Shown here: positions 5,597 to 12,733 of the stretch, piece after piece
Position numbering within the stretch: position 1 is the stretch's first letter
Layout of the letters: each line of letters begins with the position of its first letter
NCBI GenBank assembly: GCA_026389415.1
Contig: JAPLHX010000267.1
Location: 1-13,525 of the forward strand
Source of the DNA: Coprothermobacterota bacterium
GTDB lineage: Bacteria > Caldisericota > JANLFM01
Direction of reading: 5' to 3'
Length of the DNA: 13,525 bases
Notes under the pieces: generated by a model
Seen by the model: only the letters and a program-made list of their open reading frames with translations
The model's database searches: none
What the model was told of the DNA's origin: nothing
Program-made: the position numbers and the translations under genes

Positions 5597-8419
5597 GTGC
5601 GAAAGATCGCGACCATCCTGATGATTCTTTGTTTTGCTTTGTCCCTGGTTTCCTGCAAAGAAGGGCCGATCGCGAACTCACCAACGTCAACCGGTTCCAC
5701 GATCACTCCCACGACGGCGGCTCCGGGTGAAACGCCTCTTTACCTCTCCCTGATTTGGCATCAGCACCAACCGCTATACTACAAAGATCCCGTCACGAGT
5801 CTTTATACAAAACCCTGGGTCCGATTGCATGCCACCAAGGACTACCTGGACATGGTCCAGATGCTGGAGAACTATCCCAAGATCAAAGTCGCCTTCAACC
5901 TCACCCCCAGCCTGCTTGCGCAGATTGACGACCTGGCGGCGGGAGCCCAGGATTACGCCCAGTGGCTTTCTCGGAAAGCCGCTTCTGTGTTGACCGATGC
6001 GGAGAAAACCTACATCTTGCGCCGCTTTTACGATGCCAATTGGCAACAGGTGATTCCCCAGTTTCCCCGCTACCAGGAACTGCTGGAGAAGCGGGGCAAG
6101 ACTGTGACCGACGAAAGCGTTCAGAAAGCTCTCGCCACATTTTCCAACCAGGATTTCCTCGACTTGGTCGTGTTGTTCAACCTGGCCTGGATGGACCCTG
6201 ATTTTCGTTCCCAGCCTCCCTTGTCTGCCATGGTAGCGAAGGGTCGCGATTACACGGAGGAGGAGAAGGCGCTCTTGCTCGACAGGCAGTTGGAGATCCT
6301 GAAGCAAGTGGTACCCCAGCACAAGAAACTGCAGGATCAAGGTCAAATCGAAATCACCACGACGCCCTATGCGCATCCCATTCTCCCCTTGATCTATGAC
6401 AGCAACCAGGCCAAAGTGGCGATGCCCGGCGAAAAACTGCCGGCCCGTTTTTCTTACCCGTTAGACGCCGTGGCTCAAATCAGCAAAGGCGTTGCTTCCT
6501 ATCGGGCACACTTTGGCCGTCCGCCGCGGGGGATGTGGCCGGCGGAAGGCGCGGTAGCCCAGGAAATCGTGAACCTGGTCTATGATGCCGGCATCCAGTG
6601 GATTGCCTCCGACGAAGAAGTGCTGGCGAAATCCCTGGGCTTGGACTCCTTCTCGCGTGACGGGACCGATCTCGTGTTGGAACCGGAAAAACTCTACCAA
6701 CCCTACACGGTCTATCACGCGGATCATCAGGTCAGCATTCAATTCCGCGACAAGGTCCTTTCGGATCTGATCGGTTTTCGCTATTCCGGCACGCCGGGGG
6801 AAGAGGCGGCGCAGGATTTCATCAATCGCTTAGATGCCATCCGGCAATCGTTGGCGCTGCGCGATCCCGGGAAACCACATTTGGTCTCGGTGATCCTCGA
6901 CGGTGAGAATGCCTGGGAATACTACCCCAACGATGGCAAGGACTTCCTCAATGCCCTCTACCGGAAACTGAGCGACGATGCGCAGATCCAGACCGTCACT
7001 CCGGCGGAATACCTAGAAAAGTTTCCGCCGGAGAAAAGCATCAAACCCTTGTGGTCCGGCTCATGGATCAACCACGATTTCTCAACCTGGATCGGCGAGG
7101 AGGAAGAAAACCGCGCGTGGGAGTGCCTCCTGCAGACACGACAAGCCGTCGATCAGGCCATGGCGGACGGGTCGTTGGACGACAAGACTAAAGAGCAGGT
7201 GATGGAAGCGATCTACGCTGCGGAGGGATCGGATTGGTTCTGGTGGTATGGCAGTGACCAGGACTCCGGTGACGATGCCACCTTTGACCTTACCTTCCGC
7301 AGTTATCTGGGAGGGATCTACCAGATGCTGGGACGGCCGGTTCCCGATTTCGTCTATGTGCCGATTGGCGCCCAGGCTTTTGCCAAGCCTGATCGAGAGC
7401 CTTCGGGTCTTGTCACCCCATCCATCGACGGATTGCAGCAGGAAGGGGAATGGGCCGCTGCCGGTAGATTCCAATGGGCCGATTCGCAACTCTTAAAAAG
7501 CTTGGACTACGGTTTGGATAAACAAGCGCTCTCTCTTGCCGTGGAATTCGCTAAACCGATCTCGGAACTACCGGCAGACCTCAGTCTTTTCGTGTATTTC
7601 GGCGTACCCAACGCCCAAGCCTCGATACCCTTCAGCCGCAATGGTGCTAGCGGAAACCAACGCAACACCCTAGGGTTCTATGCATCCTACGAATTCCGCC
7701 TGCAACGGACGGTTGAGGGATGGATCAGCACGCTCTCACTGGCCGATGCCAATGGGAATTGGACTGCCCAAAGCAAAGAGACCCAATGGCAGTGCAAGGA
7801 TCAAACCGCGGAGTTGCGCATTCCCCTGGAGTGGCTTGCTTCACCGCAGAATCCGCAAGGAGGAGAGCTCGCTGCCCTGCAAACGGGAGATACCATCTCC
7901 ATGCGAGTGGTGCTGTCCTCCCAAGGGAAAGACCTGGAAACGGATCCTCCCGGCCCGTTTCGATTGATTTTACCGGAGAGCGGGACCAGCGAAATCGTGC
8001 TGACCGTGGAAGATCCTCTGGGGGACGATACCGGCCCGGGCAGTTATGTCTACCCCACCGATCCCGTGTTCACCCCCGGTTGTTTCGACTTGCAACACTT
8101 CACGGTGGCCCAGGATGCGGAAAATGTGATCTTTATCGTGGAGTTCGCTAACGAAATCGGCAATCCCTGGAACTCTCCCATCGGACTCTCCCTGCAAACC
8201 ATCGACATCTACATCCATCAGCCGGAGCGATCTTCGCCGGGGGCGACCCTGCTGCTACCCGGCCGGGGAGCGCGTTTGTCCAAGGAAGAAGCCTGGCATT
8301 ACGCGGTTTGGGTGGAGGGGTGGAGCCAGGGTTTGTACAAAGTAGACGACGCCGGTTTGCCACAGAAGACGGCGATTCGGTGGAGGGATCAACGGTTGGT
8401 CGGATCCCGGGATTCTTGA
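5597..8419 (+). CDS. Lipid-anchored GH57 alpha-glucanase (amylase/amylopullulanase type), C-terminal module frameshifted
   Basis: This is a predicted cell-surface enzyme cutting starch- or glycogen-like alpha-glucans into oligosaccharides for the adjacent ABC importer. The frame encodes 940 aa. The GTG at 5597 is chosen because AGGAGG (5583-5588) sits 8 nt ahead and it yields a clean lipoprotein signal ending in LVSC (Cys20); a TTG at 5564 would spoil it. A Ser/Thr/Pro tether (about 25-45) precedes the GH57 domain: LIWHQHQPLYY (52-62), PYAHPILPL (257-265), GMWPAEGAV (312-320), GIQWIASDEE (332-341) and ILDGENAWEYY (433-443). Glu317 is the probable nucleophile and Asp435 the probable acid/base, by recalled family comparison. 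After a helical region ending near GGIYQMLGRPVPDF come a beta-rich CBM9/DOMON-like module (about 605-795, opening TPSIDG) and a glucodextranase-C-like module (about 800 on, EDPLGDDTGPGSYVYPTD). The latter loses frame before its end; its true terminus is read in another frame at 8346-8549. Pullulanase versus amylase activity cannot be told from sequence alone. Confidence 0.93.
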   Translation: MRKIATILMILCFALSLVSCKEGPIANSPTSTGSTITPTTAAPGETPLYLSLIWHQHQPLYYKDPVTSLYTKPWVRLHATKDYLDMVQMLENYPKIKVAFNLTPSLLAQIDDLAAGAQDYAQWLSRKAASVLTDAEKTYILRRFYDANWQQVIPQFPRYQELLEKRGKTVTDESVQKALATFSNQDFLDLVVLFNLAWMDPDFRSQPPLSAMVAKGRDYTEEEKALLLDRQLEILKQVVPQHKKLQDQGQIEITTTPYAHPILPLIYDSNQAKVAMPGEKLPARFSYPLDAVAQISKGVASYRAHFGRPPRGMWPAEGAVAQEIVNLVYDAGIQWIASDEEVLAKSLGLDSFSRDGTDLVLEPEKLYQPYTVYHADHQVSIQFRDKVLSDLIGFRYSGTPGEEAAQDFINRLDAIRQSLALRDPGKPHLVSVILDGENAWEYYPNDGKDFLNALYRKLSDDAQIQTVTPAEYLEKFPPEKSIKPLWSGSWINHDFSTWIGEEEENRAWECLLQTRQAVDQAMADGSLDDKTKEQVMEAIYAAEGSDWFWWYGSDQDSGDDATFDLTFRSYLGGIYQMLGRPVPDFVYVPIGAQAFAKPDREPSGLVTPSIDGLQQEGEWAAAGRFQWADSQLLKSLDYGLDKQALSLAVEFAKPISELPADLSLFVYFGVPNAQASIPFSRNGASGNQRNTLGFYASYEFRLQRTVEGWISTLSLADANGNWTAQSKETQWQCKDQTAELRIPLEWLASPQNPQGGELAALQTGDTISMRVVLSSQGKDLETDPPGPFRLILPESGTSEIVLTVEDPLGDDTGPGSYVYPTDPVFTPGCFDLQHFTVAQDAENVIFIVEFANEIGNPWNSPIGLSLQTIDIYIHQPERSSPGATLLLPGRGARLSKEEAWHYAVWVEGWSQGLYKVDDAGLPQKTAIRWRDQRLVGSRDS

Positions 8420-8549
8420 TCTGGCCTGGGCGCAAGGCGAACTGCCCTCCCAGGCAGAAATGCTCTCCGGTTTCATCTCTACGGAAGAAACGAACATATC
8501 GAAAATCCCTGAGCAGGATTTTACCAAGCTTCTGTTGCTGTTCCCTTAG
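8346..8549 (+). pseudogene. Out-of-frame C-terminal remnant of the GH57 glucanase
   Basis: In the +1-shifted frame an open stretch starts just after a TAG at 8343 and runs to a TAG at 8547. It encodes RRFGGGINGWSDPGILDLAW followed by AQGELPSQAEMLSGFISTEE and a short tail ending in LLLLFP. This looks like the last part of a glucodextranase-type C-terminal module (a FGGG turn, then an ILDL strand, then an SQ.ML segment), which the main GH57 frame lacks. The main frame instead ends in basic, low-complexity sequence (AIRWRDQRLVGSRDS). The frame change must fall between 8346 and 8419, most likely near 8350-8372. From memory of the family, some 40-60 residues also seem missing between the VEGWSQGLY strand and the FGGG turn, so an out-of-frame deletion is likelier than a single-base slip. 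The remnant has no start of its own. Confidence 0.7.
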
Positions 8550-8567
8550 AGCGGAGATCGGTTCGGA

Positions 8568-8957
8568 TCAATACTCGGCTGGAATTCCGGCCAGAATTTT
8601 ATTCAACTTGTCCGCCAGGGGCGCCAGCTTGAGTGCCTGCAACAGGTTCCCCTTGAATTGAAGTTGACCTTGCATTACAGCCAATTGCGCGCCAAGCTCC
8701 CCCCGGGCAATCCGCAGGTAAACCTGGTAATCCCCACTCAAACGGAATTCCGCCTGCGCTTGCTCACCCTGGCTCAATGACAATTCCACCAATTGACCCT
8801 CCGTTACGCGGAAGAAAAGGGTTTTGGTCTCGCCGCCGGGGCAATTCAGGTAGGTCATTGCCAGGGCCACCGTGACCCCTTTCCATTCCGCCGGATTCAG
8901 CTCGGTTTTCAGTTTGGTTTCGGCTTCGGTGCGCCATTCAGGGCTGAGAAACTTCAC
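8568..8957 (-). CDS. SCP2 sterol-binding domain protein
   Basis: This is a small (129 aa) soluble protein made almost entirely of one SCP2 (sterol carrier protein 2) domain, a hydrophobic-pocket fold that binds lipids or acyl chains. The central FRLSGDYQVYLRIARGELGA and the following AVMQGQLQFKGNLLQALKL stretch match the conserved pocket-forming core, and the C-terminus PLADKLNKIL..IPAEY is family-typical. It starts at a GTG (8957) with GGAAGGAG 7 nt upstream. That ribosome site lies inside a 9-bp hairpin stem (see 8967-9004). It follows the double SDR gene on the same strand with a 77-nt gap, so the two probably share a transcript and perhaps a lipid-like substrate, but no substrate can be read from the sequence. 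Its 3' end faces the GH57 remnant only 18 nt away. Confidence 0.88.
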   Translation of the reverse strand: MKFLSPEWRTEAETKLKTELNPAEWKGVTVALAMTYLNCPGGETKTLFFRVTEGQLVELSLSQGEQAQAEFRLSGDYQVYLRIARGELGAQLAVMQGQLQFKGNLLQALKLAPLADKLNKILAGIPAEY

Positions 8958-8966
8958 AATGTGGCT

Positions 8967-9004
8967 CCTTCCGCATTTTTCCTAATCATAGCGGTTGCGG
9001 AAGG
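8967..9004 (-). promoter_or_regulatory. Hairpin covering the ribosome binding site of the SCP2 gene
   Basis: On the minus strand CCTTCCGCA (9004-8996) and TGCGGAAGG (8975-8967) are perfect complements, separated by a 20-nt A/T-richer loop. The downstream arm contains the GGAAGG part of the SCP2 Shine-Dalgarno sequence. Folding of the leader would mask the ribosome site. This could serve as a thermosensor or as coupling to translation of the preceding gene. The fold is plain in the sequence; the regulation is inference. Confidence 0.5.
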
Positions 9005-9034
9005 TAAAAGCTTTAAGAACGCGATTCTTTTTGA

Positions 9035-10825
9035 TCAGGATACTCGTCGCACCGTTTTGAGGTCTCGTCGCAGCAGGGCAGGACCCATCCAATCCATCAG
9101 TCGGCCGAAGATCAATTCCAGCCAGGGGACGATAGAAAGATATCCGGGGATATAGAGGATCCGCCGGGGTCGCAGAAGCAAGGAAGCAATGCGCTGTGCA
9201 ACCACTTCCACCCGACAGGCCAGTCCTTGTGCCGGAATGCGCATGTGGGCCTCCTGGGAAGGGGCGGAATCAAAGAACTCGGTCCGTACCGGTCCCGGCT
9301 TGACCAAGCAGAACTGCACTCTGGAGCCCCTGAGCTCTCGGAAGATCGACGTGCTCCAACCACTTAAGAAGCTTTTGGTAGCGCTATACAAAGCCACGCC
9401 CTGGCTGGGAATATCCCCGGCGATGGAACCGATATTGACGATCATTCCCTGCTTGCGTTCTCGCATCTCTTTCAGATAGAGCAAGGTCATTCGTAAAGGA
9501 GTCAGCACGTTGACCTGCATCATTTCCTGGGCAATGTTCCAAGGCATTTCCGCGGCATAGCCGTACCAAGCGAAACCGGCATTGTTCACCAACAAGTCAA
9601 CGGAACCGAATCGCTCGTGGATTTCCTGATAGAGGGAGACCGCGGCATTCTCCCGGGCCAGATCGGTCACCAGCCACTCCGCTTCTCCGCCATGGGCGCG
9701 GATGTCGGCGGCCAACTGTTCCAGGCGATCCTGCCGCCGGGCCACCAGGATTACTTTCAATCCGCGCTGGGCGAGGATCCGCGCCGTGGCCGCACCGATC
9801 CCGGAGGAGGCGCCGGTCACCAGTGCCAACTTTCCCTGCCAGGGCAGGAAGGCGCGTTTGGCTTTGTACTGCTGCCAATAGCTGGATCGCCGCAGCAACC
9901 AGACGCGCACCAGCGGACGAAACAGCGGGATGGCGACTCGACGCCAGCCTAGTTGCTTTACCATTTCCCGGGCGAAGTCGTCCAGGGTGTGCTGCTGATA
10001 TTGGAGCACCCGTTGGCTTTCCGTGGTATCCAGCCAATCCGTAGGGAAGGGGATCGGGCCGAAAGCTTCCTTGGGCAGCATACCGATGCCCATGGATGTC
10101 ATGATCGTTTGTACGATTTGTCCGTAGGTGTACTGGCAGGAAGGCCCACCTCCAATATGCCAGATTTTACCCCAGACCTCGGGCGTGCGGATGGCGTTGG
10201 CAATGGCTAGACCTACATCGTGGGTGTAGACGAATTCCATCCGGTTGTGAAGGGGAATTTCAAACATTTCTGGATCCAGCCGCAAGGAAAGAGGCAAAAC
10301 CGCAGCCAGACGTACAATCGACCACTGTAAGCCGGATTCGCGAATCAAGCGTTCGCACTCGATCTTGTGTTCGGTATAGTGATCGGTGACGACCACCGGA
10401 TCATCGACTTGGCGACAGGGAGACTGATGCAAGGTGCGGCCATAGACGTGCAGCGAGGAGGAAAAGATCAGCTTGGGGGGAGAAGGCTGGGCCCCAATGG
10501 CCTGGATCACATGGGAGGTTCCGCCAATATTGATTTCCCGTGCCCACTGGGGATGTGCTTCACAATCCTTTCCGGTATGCGAAAGTTTGGGGATGATGAA
10601 AGCCAAATGCACGACGATGTCTTGCCCTTCTACAGCAGACCGAACGTCCTCGTATTTCCTCAAGTCTCCCCAGACGATTTCCGTCTTTCCCCGGTACTTA
10701 CGAGCAAGACGAAGATTGTCTCGGGTCTTGATATCAAAACAGCGGACTTGATGTCCCTGCTTGAGTAGCGCTTCCAGTGTGCTGCTGCCGACATTGCCAA
10801 AGGCGCCGGTGAGCAAAATCTTCAT
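9035..10825 (-). CDS. Two-domain short-chain dehydrogenase: extended SDR fused to classical SDR
   Basis: This is a 596-residue fusion of two NAD(P)-dependent oxidoreductases. Residues 1-about 300 form an extended SDR (epimerase/dehydratase type): nucleotide loop TGAFGNVG (6-13), SSS before LHVYG (122-129), and catalytic Tyr150/Lys154 in YTEHK. After a linker (about 305-330, with basic residues) the second half is a classical SDR: TGASSGIG (337-344), NNAG (414-417), the catalytic-Ser strand NIGSIAG (464-470) and Tyr480/Lys484 in YSATK. Both active sites look complete. The last 40 residues contain a hydrophobic helix (IPGYLSIVPWLELIFGRLMDWM) that could touch the membrane. The ATG at 10825 is chosen because AGGAGG lies 7 nt upstream and the Rossmann strand starts immediately; 26 further upstream residues in the same frame cover the promoter. 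It is first in a likely operon with the SCP2 protein. The reaction is unknown; modification of a lipid, sterol-like or sugar-lipid substrate is a guess. Confidence 0.92.
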   Translation of the reverse strand: MKILLTGAFGNVGSSTLEALLKQGHQVRCFDIKTRDNLRLARKYRGKTEIVWGDLRKYEDVRSAVEGQDIVVHLAFIIPKLSHTGKDCEAHPQWAREINIGGTSHVIQAIGAQPSPPKLIFSSSLHVYGRTLHQSPCRQVDDPVVVTDHYTEHKIECERLIRESGLQWSIVRLAAVLPLSLRLDPEMFEIPLHNRMEFVYTHDVGLAIANAIRTPEVWGKIWHIGGGPSCQYTYGQIVQTIMTSMGIGMLPKEAFGPIPFPTDWLDTTESQRVLQYQQHTLDDFAREMVKQLGWRRVAIPLFRPLVRVWLLRRSSYWQQYKAKRAFLPWQGKLALVTGASSGIGAATARILAQRGLKVILVARRQDRLEQLAADIRAHGGEAEWLVTDLARENAAVSLYQEIHERFGSVDLLVNNAGFAWYGYAAEMPWNIAQEMMQVNVLTPLRMTLLYLKEMRERKQGMIVNIGSIAGDIPSQGVALYSATKSFLSGWSTSIFRELRGSRVQFCLVKPGPVRTEFFDSAPSQEAHMRIPAQGLACRVEVVAQRIASLLLRPRRILYIPGYLSIVPWLELIFGRLMDWMGPALLRRDLKTVRRVS

Positions 10826-10863
10826 GTTCGTGCCTCCTGTATCAATTAAACCGACCAGTTGGT

Positions 10864-10891
10864 ATTTTATTCCTTTTCCAACCCATGTCAA
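10864..10891 (-). promoter_or_regulatory. Sigma-70-type promoter of the SDR/SCP2 operon
   Basis: On the minus strand a perfect TTGACA (10891-10886) is followed after 16 nt by TAAAAT (10869-10864), five of six matching the -10 consensus. Transcription would start near 10857, leaving a leader of about 32 nt with the AGGAGG ribosome site before the ATG at 10825. It is the best promoter match I found in the window. The heptamer array begins 19 bp upstream of the -35 box. Confidence 0.75.
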
Positions 10892-10910
10892 GCTTCCGTG
10901 CAACCTGTTT

Positions 10911-10952
10911 GAGATTTGAGATCTGAGATTTGAGATTTGAGATTTGAGATTT
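10911..10952. repeat. Heptamer tandem repeat (GAGATTT) x6
   Basis: Six consecutive 7-bp units of GAGATTT fill these 42 bases; the second unit has one change (GAGATCT). Preceding TTT and following TTTC extend the pattern slightly. Copy number of such arrays changes readily by slippage. Its place just upstream of the -35 box of the SDR promoter leaves room for an effect on expression, which the sequence cannot prove. Confidence 0.95.
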
Positions 10953-10998
10953 CAAAGGTGCGGTTGTGATCCCTTCTGATGGAGACTTCCGGATAGAA

Positions 10999-11016
10999 AC
11001 ATGCTGCCGCAGGCTG
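10999..11016 (+). repeat. 18-bp interspersed repeat, intergenic copy 1
   Basis: These bases are acatgctgccgcaggctg, identical to the copy at 11154-11171 (same orientation, 155 bp away) and to the inverted copy at 3754-3771. The flanks of the three copies do not match beyond one or two bases, so the unit is short and sharply bounded. Confidence 0.8.
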
Positions 11017-11153
11017 TATTGCCAAGCAAGAACCTTCCCTAAGGGAGGAAAAAGTACAGACGCCGGCGACCTGTTCAAACCGATGCCATCGAGTCGGGCT
11101 GTGGACATCTGAACGATTCGGTTCACAAATCGCGTCAAAGAGACTAGTGTAGG

Positions 11154-11171
11154 ACATGCTGCCGCAGGCTG
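11154..11171 (+). repeat. 18-bp interspersed repeat, intergenic copy 2
   Basis: This is a second intergenic copy, upstream of the opine dehydrogenase-family gene. Its ATG (11156) opens an in-frame extension of that gene, but no ribosome site precedes it and the true start lies further downstream. One extra base (A) after the unit is shared with the malF copy. Confidence 0.8.
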
Positions 11172-11221
11172 AAATCCTGAATACAAGAAAACAATCCATT
11201 TCGATAGAAAGGATGAGTCAG

Positions 11222-12313
11222 ATGAAGCCGAAATTCTGCGTTTTGGGTGCGGGGAATGGCGGGTTGGCAGTGGCCGGTCACTTGGTGCTGAAAGGATTTC
11301 AAACGACCATCTTCAATCGCGGTCAGTTCCGCCTTTCCGCGGTGCGAGCGCGCGGTGGGATAGAATTGGAAGGGGCAGTGGAAGGATTTGCCCCGATTGA
11401 GCTGGCCACCACTGATGCCGGAGAAGCCATCCGGGAAGCGGATGTGTTGATGGTGGTAGTTCCAGCCAACGGGCATCGATTCATGGCTGAACGCACTGCT
11501 CCCCATCTGCGCGATGGGCAAGTCGTGCTACTGAATCCAGGGCGAACGGGGGGAGCGATTGAGTTCCGCAACGTACTGCGCGAGGAAGGATGCCAGGCTG
11601 ACGTGATGGTGGCTGAAGCGCAGACATTCATTTACGCCAGTCGAGCGATGAACCCGGCGCAAGTCAAAATTTTCCGTATCAAGAACTCCATTCCGGTTGC
11701 TGCCTTGCCGGCCAAAGATACCACCGCCGTGCTGGCGCTAGTCCGCCAAGCCTTCCCGGAGTTCATTCCCGCGCCGACCGTGCTCAACACCAGTCTTGAT
11801 AACATCGGTGCTGTATTTCATCCCACACTGACGATATTAAATGCCGCCCGCATCGAGAATACTCGCGGTGATTTCCAGTACTATATTGAGGGCAATTCCC
11901 CCTCTGCCTCCCTCCTGCTGGAAGCTCTAGATCAGGAACGGGTAGCGGTGGCCAAAGCCTGTGGCGTGGACGCCATCTCCGCTCGAGATTGGTTGGAGTT
12001 GGCCTACGATGCCTCCGGGTCCAACTTGTACCAAGCGATGCAGAACAACGAAGGATATTACGGGATCAACGCTCCTCCCACCTTGCAAACCCGGTATTTG
12101 ACCGAGGATGTGCCGATGAGCCTGGTTCCGATCGCTTCGCTGGGAGAGCAATTTGGGGTACCTGTCCCTACCTTCAAAGCGTGTATCCACCTGGCCTCAC
12201 TGATTCACGGCAACGATTACTGGGCAGAAGGACGCACAGTAGAGCGCTTGGGGATCCAAAACCTCAGCGCGGAACAGCTGCACCTACTGGTTACGTCAGG
12301 CGGCGTTTGGTAA
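11222..12313 (+). CDS. Opine/octopine dehydrogenase family NAD(P)-dependent oxidoreductase
   Basis: This is a 363-residue protein of the octopine/nopaline/opine dehydrogenase family, enzymes that reductively join an amino acid and a 2-oxo acid, or do the reverse. The N-terminal Rossmann domain shows VLGAGNGGLAVAGHL (7-21) and the strand VLMVVVPANGH (75-85). The C-terminal helical domain has the family motifs GAVFHPTLTILNAARIE (196-212, with the likely catalytic His200) and RYLTEDVPMSLVPIASLGEQ (291-310). I chose the ATG at 11222 because AGAAAGG ends 9 nt before it. An ATG at 11213 adds only three residues, and the upstream ATG at 11156 lies in the 18-bp repeat. No metallophore genes adjoin it (no nicotianamine-synthase-like gene), so a staphylopine-type role is not supported. 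The substrate is unknown. Its TAA stop directly abuts the stop of the convergent TPR gene. Confidence 0.88.
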   Translation: MKPKFCVLGAGNGGLAVAGHLVLKGFQTTIFNRGQFRLSAVRARGGIELEGAVEGFAPIELATTDAGEAIREADVLMVVVPANGHRFMAERTAPHLRDGQVVLLNPGRTGGAIEFRNVLREEGCQADVMVAEAQTFIYASRAMNPAQVKIFRIKNSIPVAALPAKDTTAVLALVRQAFPEFIPAPTVLNTSLDNIGAVFHPTLTILNAARIENTRGDFQYYIEGNSPSASLLLEALDQERVAVAKACGVDAISARDWLELAYDASGSNLYQAMQNNEGYYGINAPPTLQTRYLTEDVPMSLVPIASLGEQFGVPVPTFKACIHLASLIHGNDYWAEGRTVERLGIQNLSAEQLHLLVTSGGVW

Positions 12314-12733
12314 TCAGCTCACGGGGCCGCCACAGCTAGCGCAAAAACGGCTCTCATTCCGAACGGGCTGTCCACAGCGCGGACAGAATCGTTTTGTGCC
12401 GGGTCGACCAAGGACTACTTCCACTGCGGGTGCAGCGAATTTGCTGATCTTCGCCGGCACGTCCCGATAGGCGGAGTCAATCCTCTTCAGTTTCTCCAGC
12501 GTTTCCAGCGCTAGATCCCGCTTTGCCTGCCGTTCGTAAAGGGTAGCCAAAAGATAGAGCGCTTCTTTTTCTGCCGGACTTTGGCTTCCTTCCTCCAAGG
12601 CTAGAGCTTGTTCCAGCGGGGTTTGTGCCTGGGGCCACTGATCCGATTCCAACATCAAACCAGCCAATGCCAACCGTGTCGCTGATGCTTTGGCGTCGGC
12701 ATCCACCTCGTTTTTAAGCTGTTCAATCTTTCT
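12314..12733 (-). pseudogene. C-terminal half of TPR/zinc-ribbon protein, separated by an in-frame TAA
   Basis: This stretch continues the upstream TPR frame without any shift; only a TAA at 12736-12734 divides them. It begins with charged, coiled-coil-like residues (RKIEQLKNEVDADAKAS) and then has about two TPR-like helix pairs (LALAGLMLESDQWPQAQTPL; ALYLLATLYERQAKRDLALE). It ends in a double zinc knuckle, FCPRCGQPV and FCASCGGPV, four cysteines spaced CxxC-x11-CxxC. A GTG at 12706 could start a separate 130-aa protein, but no ribosome site precedes it. An interrupted single gene is therefore the simpler reading. A point mutation of a Gln (CAA), Lys or Glu codon to TAA, a sequencing error, or stop-codon readthrough would all fit. 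Confidence 0.75.

Larger units (their letters stand above)
10826..11221. other. Divergent intergenic region with repeats and promoter
   Basis: No convincing gene lies here. It separates the minus-strand SDR gene from the plus-strand opine dehydrogenase-family gene. It holds the SDR promoter, a heptamer array and two copies of the 18-bp repeat 155 bp apart. Apparent minus-strand reading frames through it include a translated tandem repeat (ISNLKSQ units) and are not credible proteins. A weak plus-strand promoter candidate is TTCACA at 11122 with a poor -10 (TAGTGT at 11145). A small stem, TCCCTAAGGGA, occurs around 11036-11046. Confidence 0.7.

Noticed and set aside
5774..6376. 200-aa minus-strand reading frame inside the GH57 gene
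   Set aside because: It is antisense to conserved GH57 motifs, with His/Arg/Gly/Leu-rich composition typical of shadow frames and no ribosome site.
11122..11150. Possible opine dehydrogenase promoter TTCACA-17-TAGTGT
   Set aside because: The -35 is good but the -10 matches only three of six bases; left as a note, not a feature.
10911..11171. CRISPR-like array
   Set aside because: The 7-bp units have no spacers and the two 18-bp copies are 155 bp apart with unrelated flanks; no cas genes are present.
10842..11199. Minus-strand reading frames of about 100-114 aa across the divergent intergenic region
   Set aside because: They translate the heptamer array into ISNLKSQ-type repeats, have no ribosome site and overlap the SDR promoter; not credible genes.
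11222..12313. Opine metallophore (staphylopine-like) biosynthesis locus
   Set aside because: Only the dehydrogenase-family gene is present; no nicotianamine-synthase-like or metallophore transport genes adjoin it.
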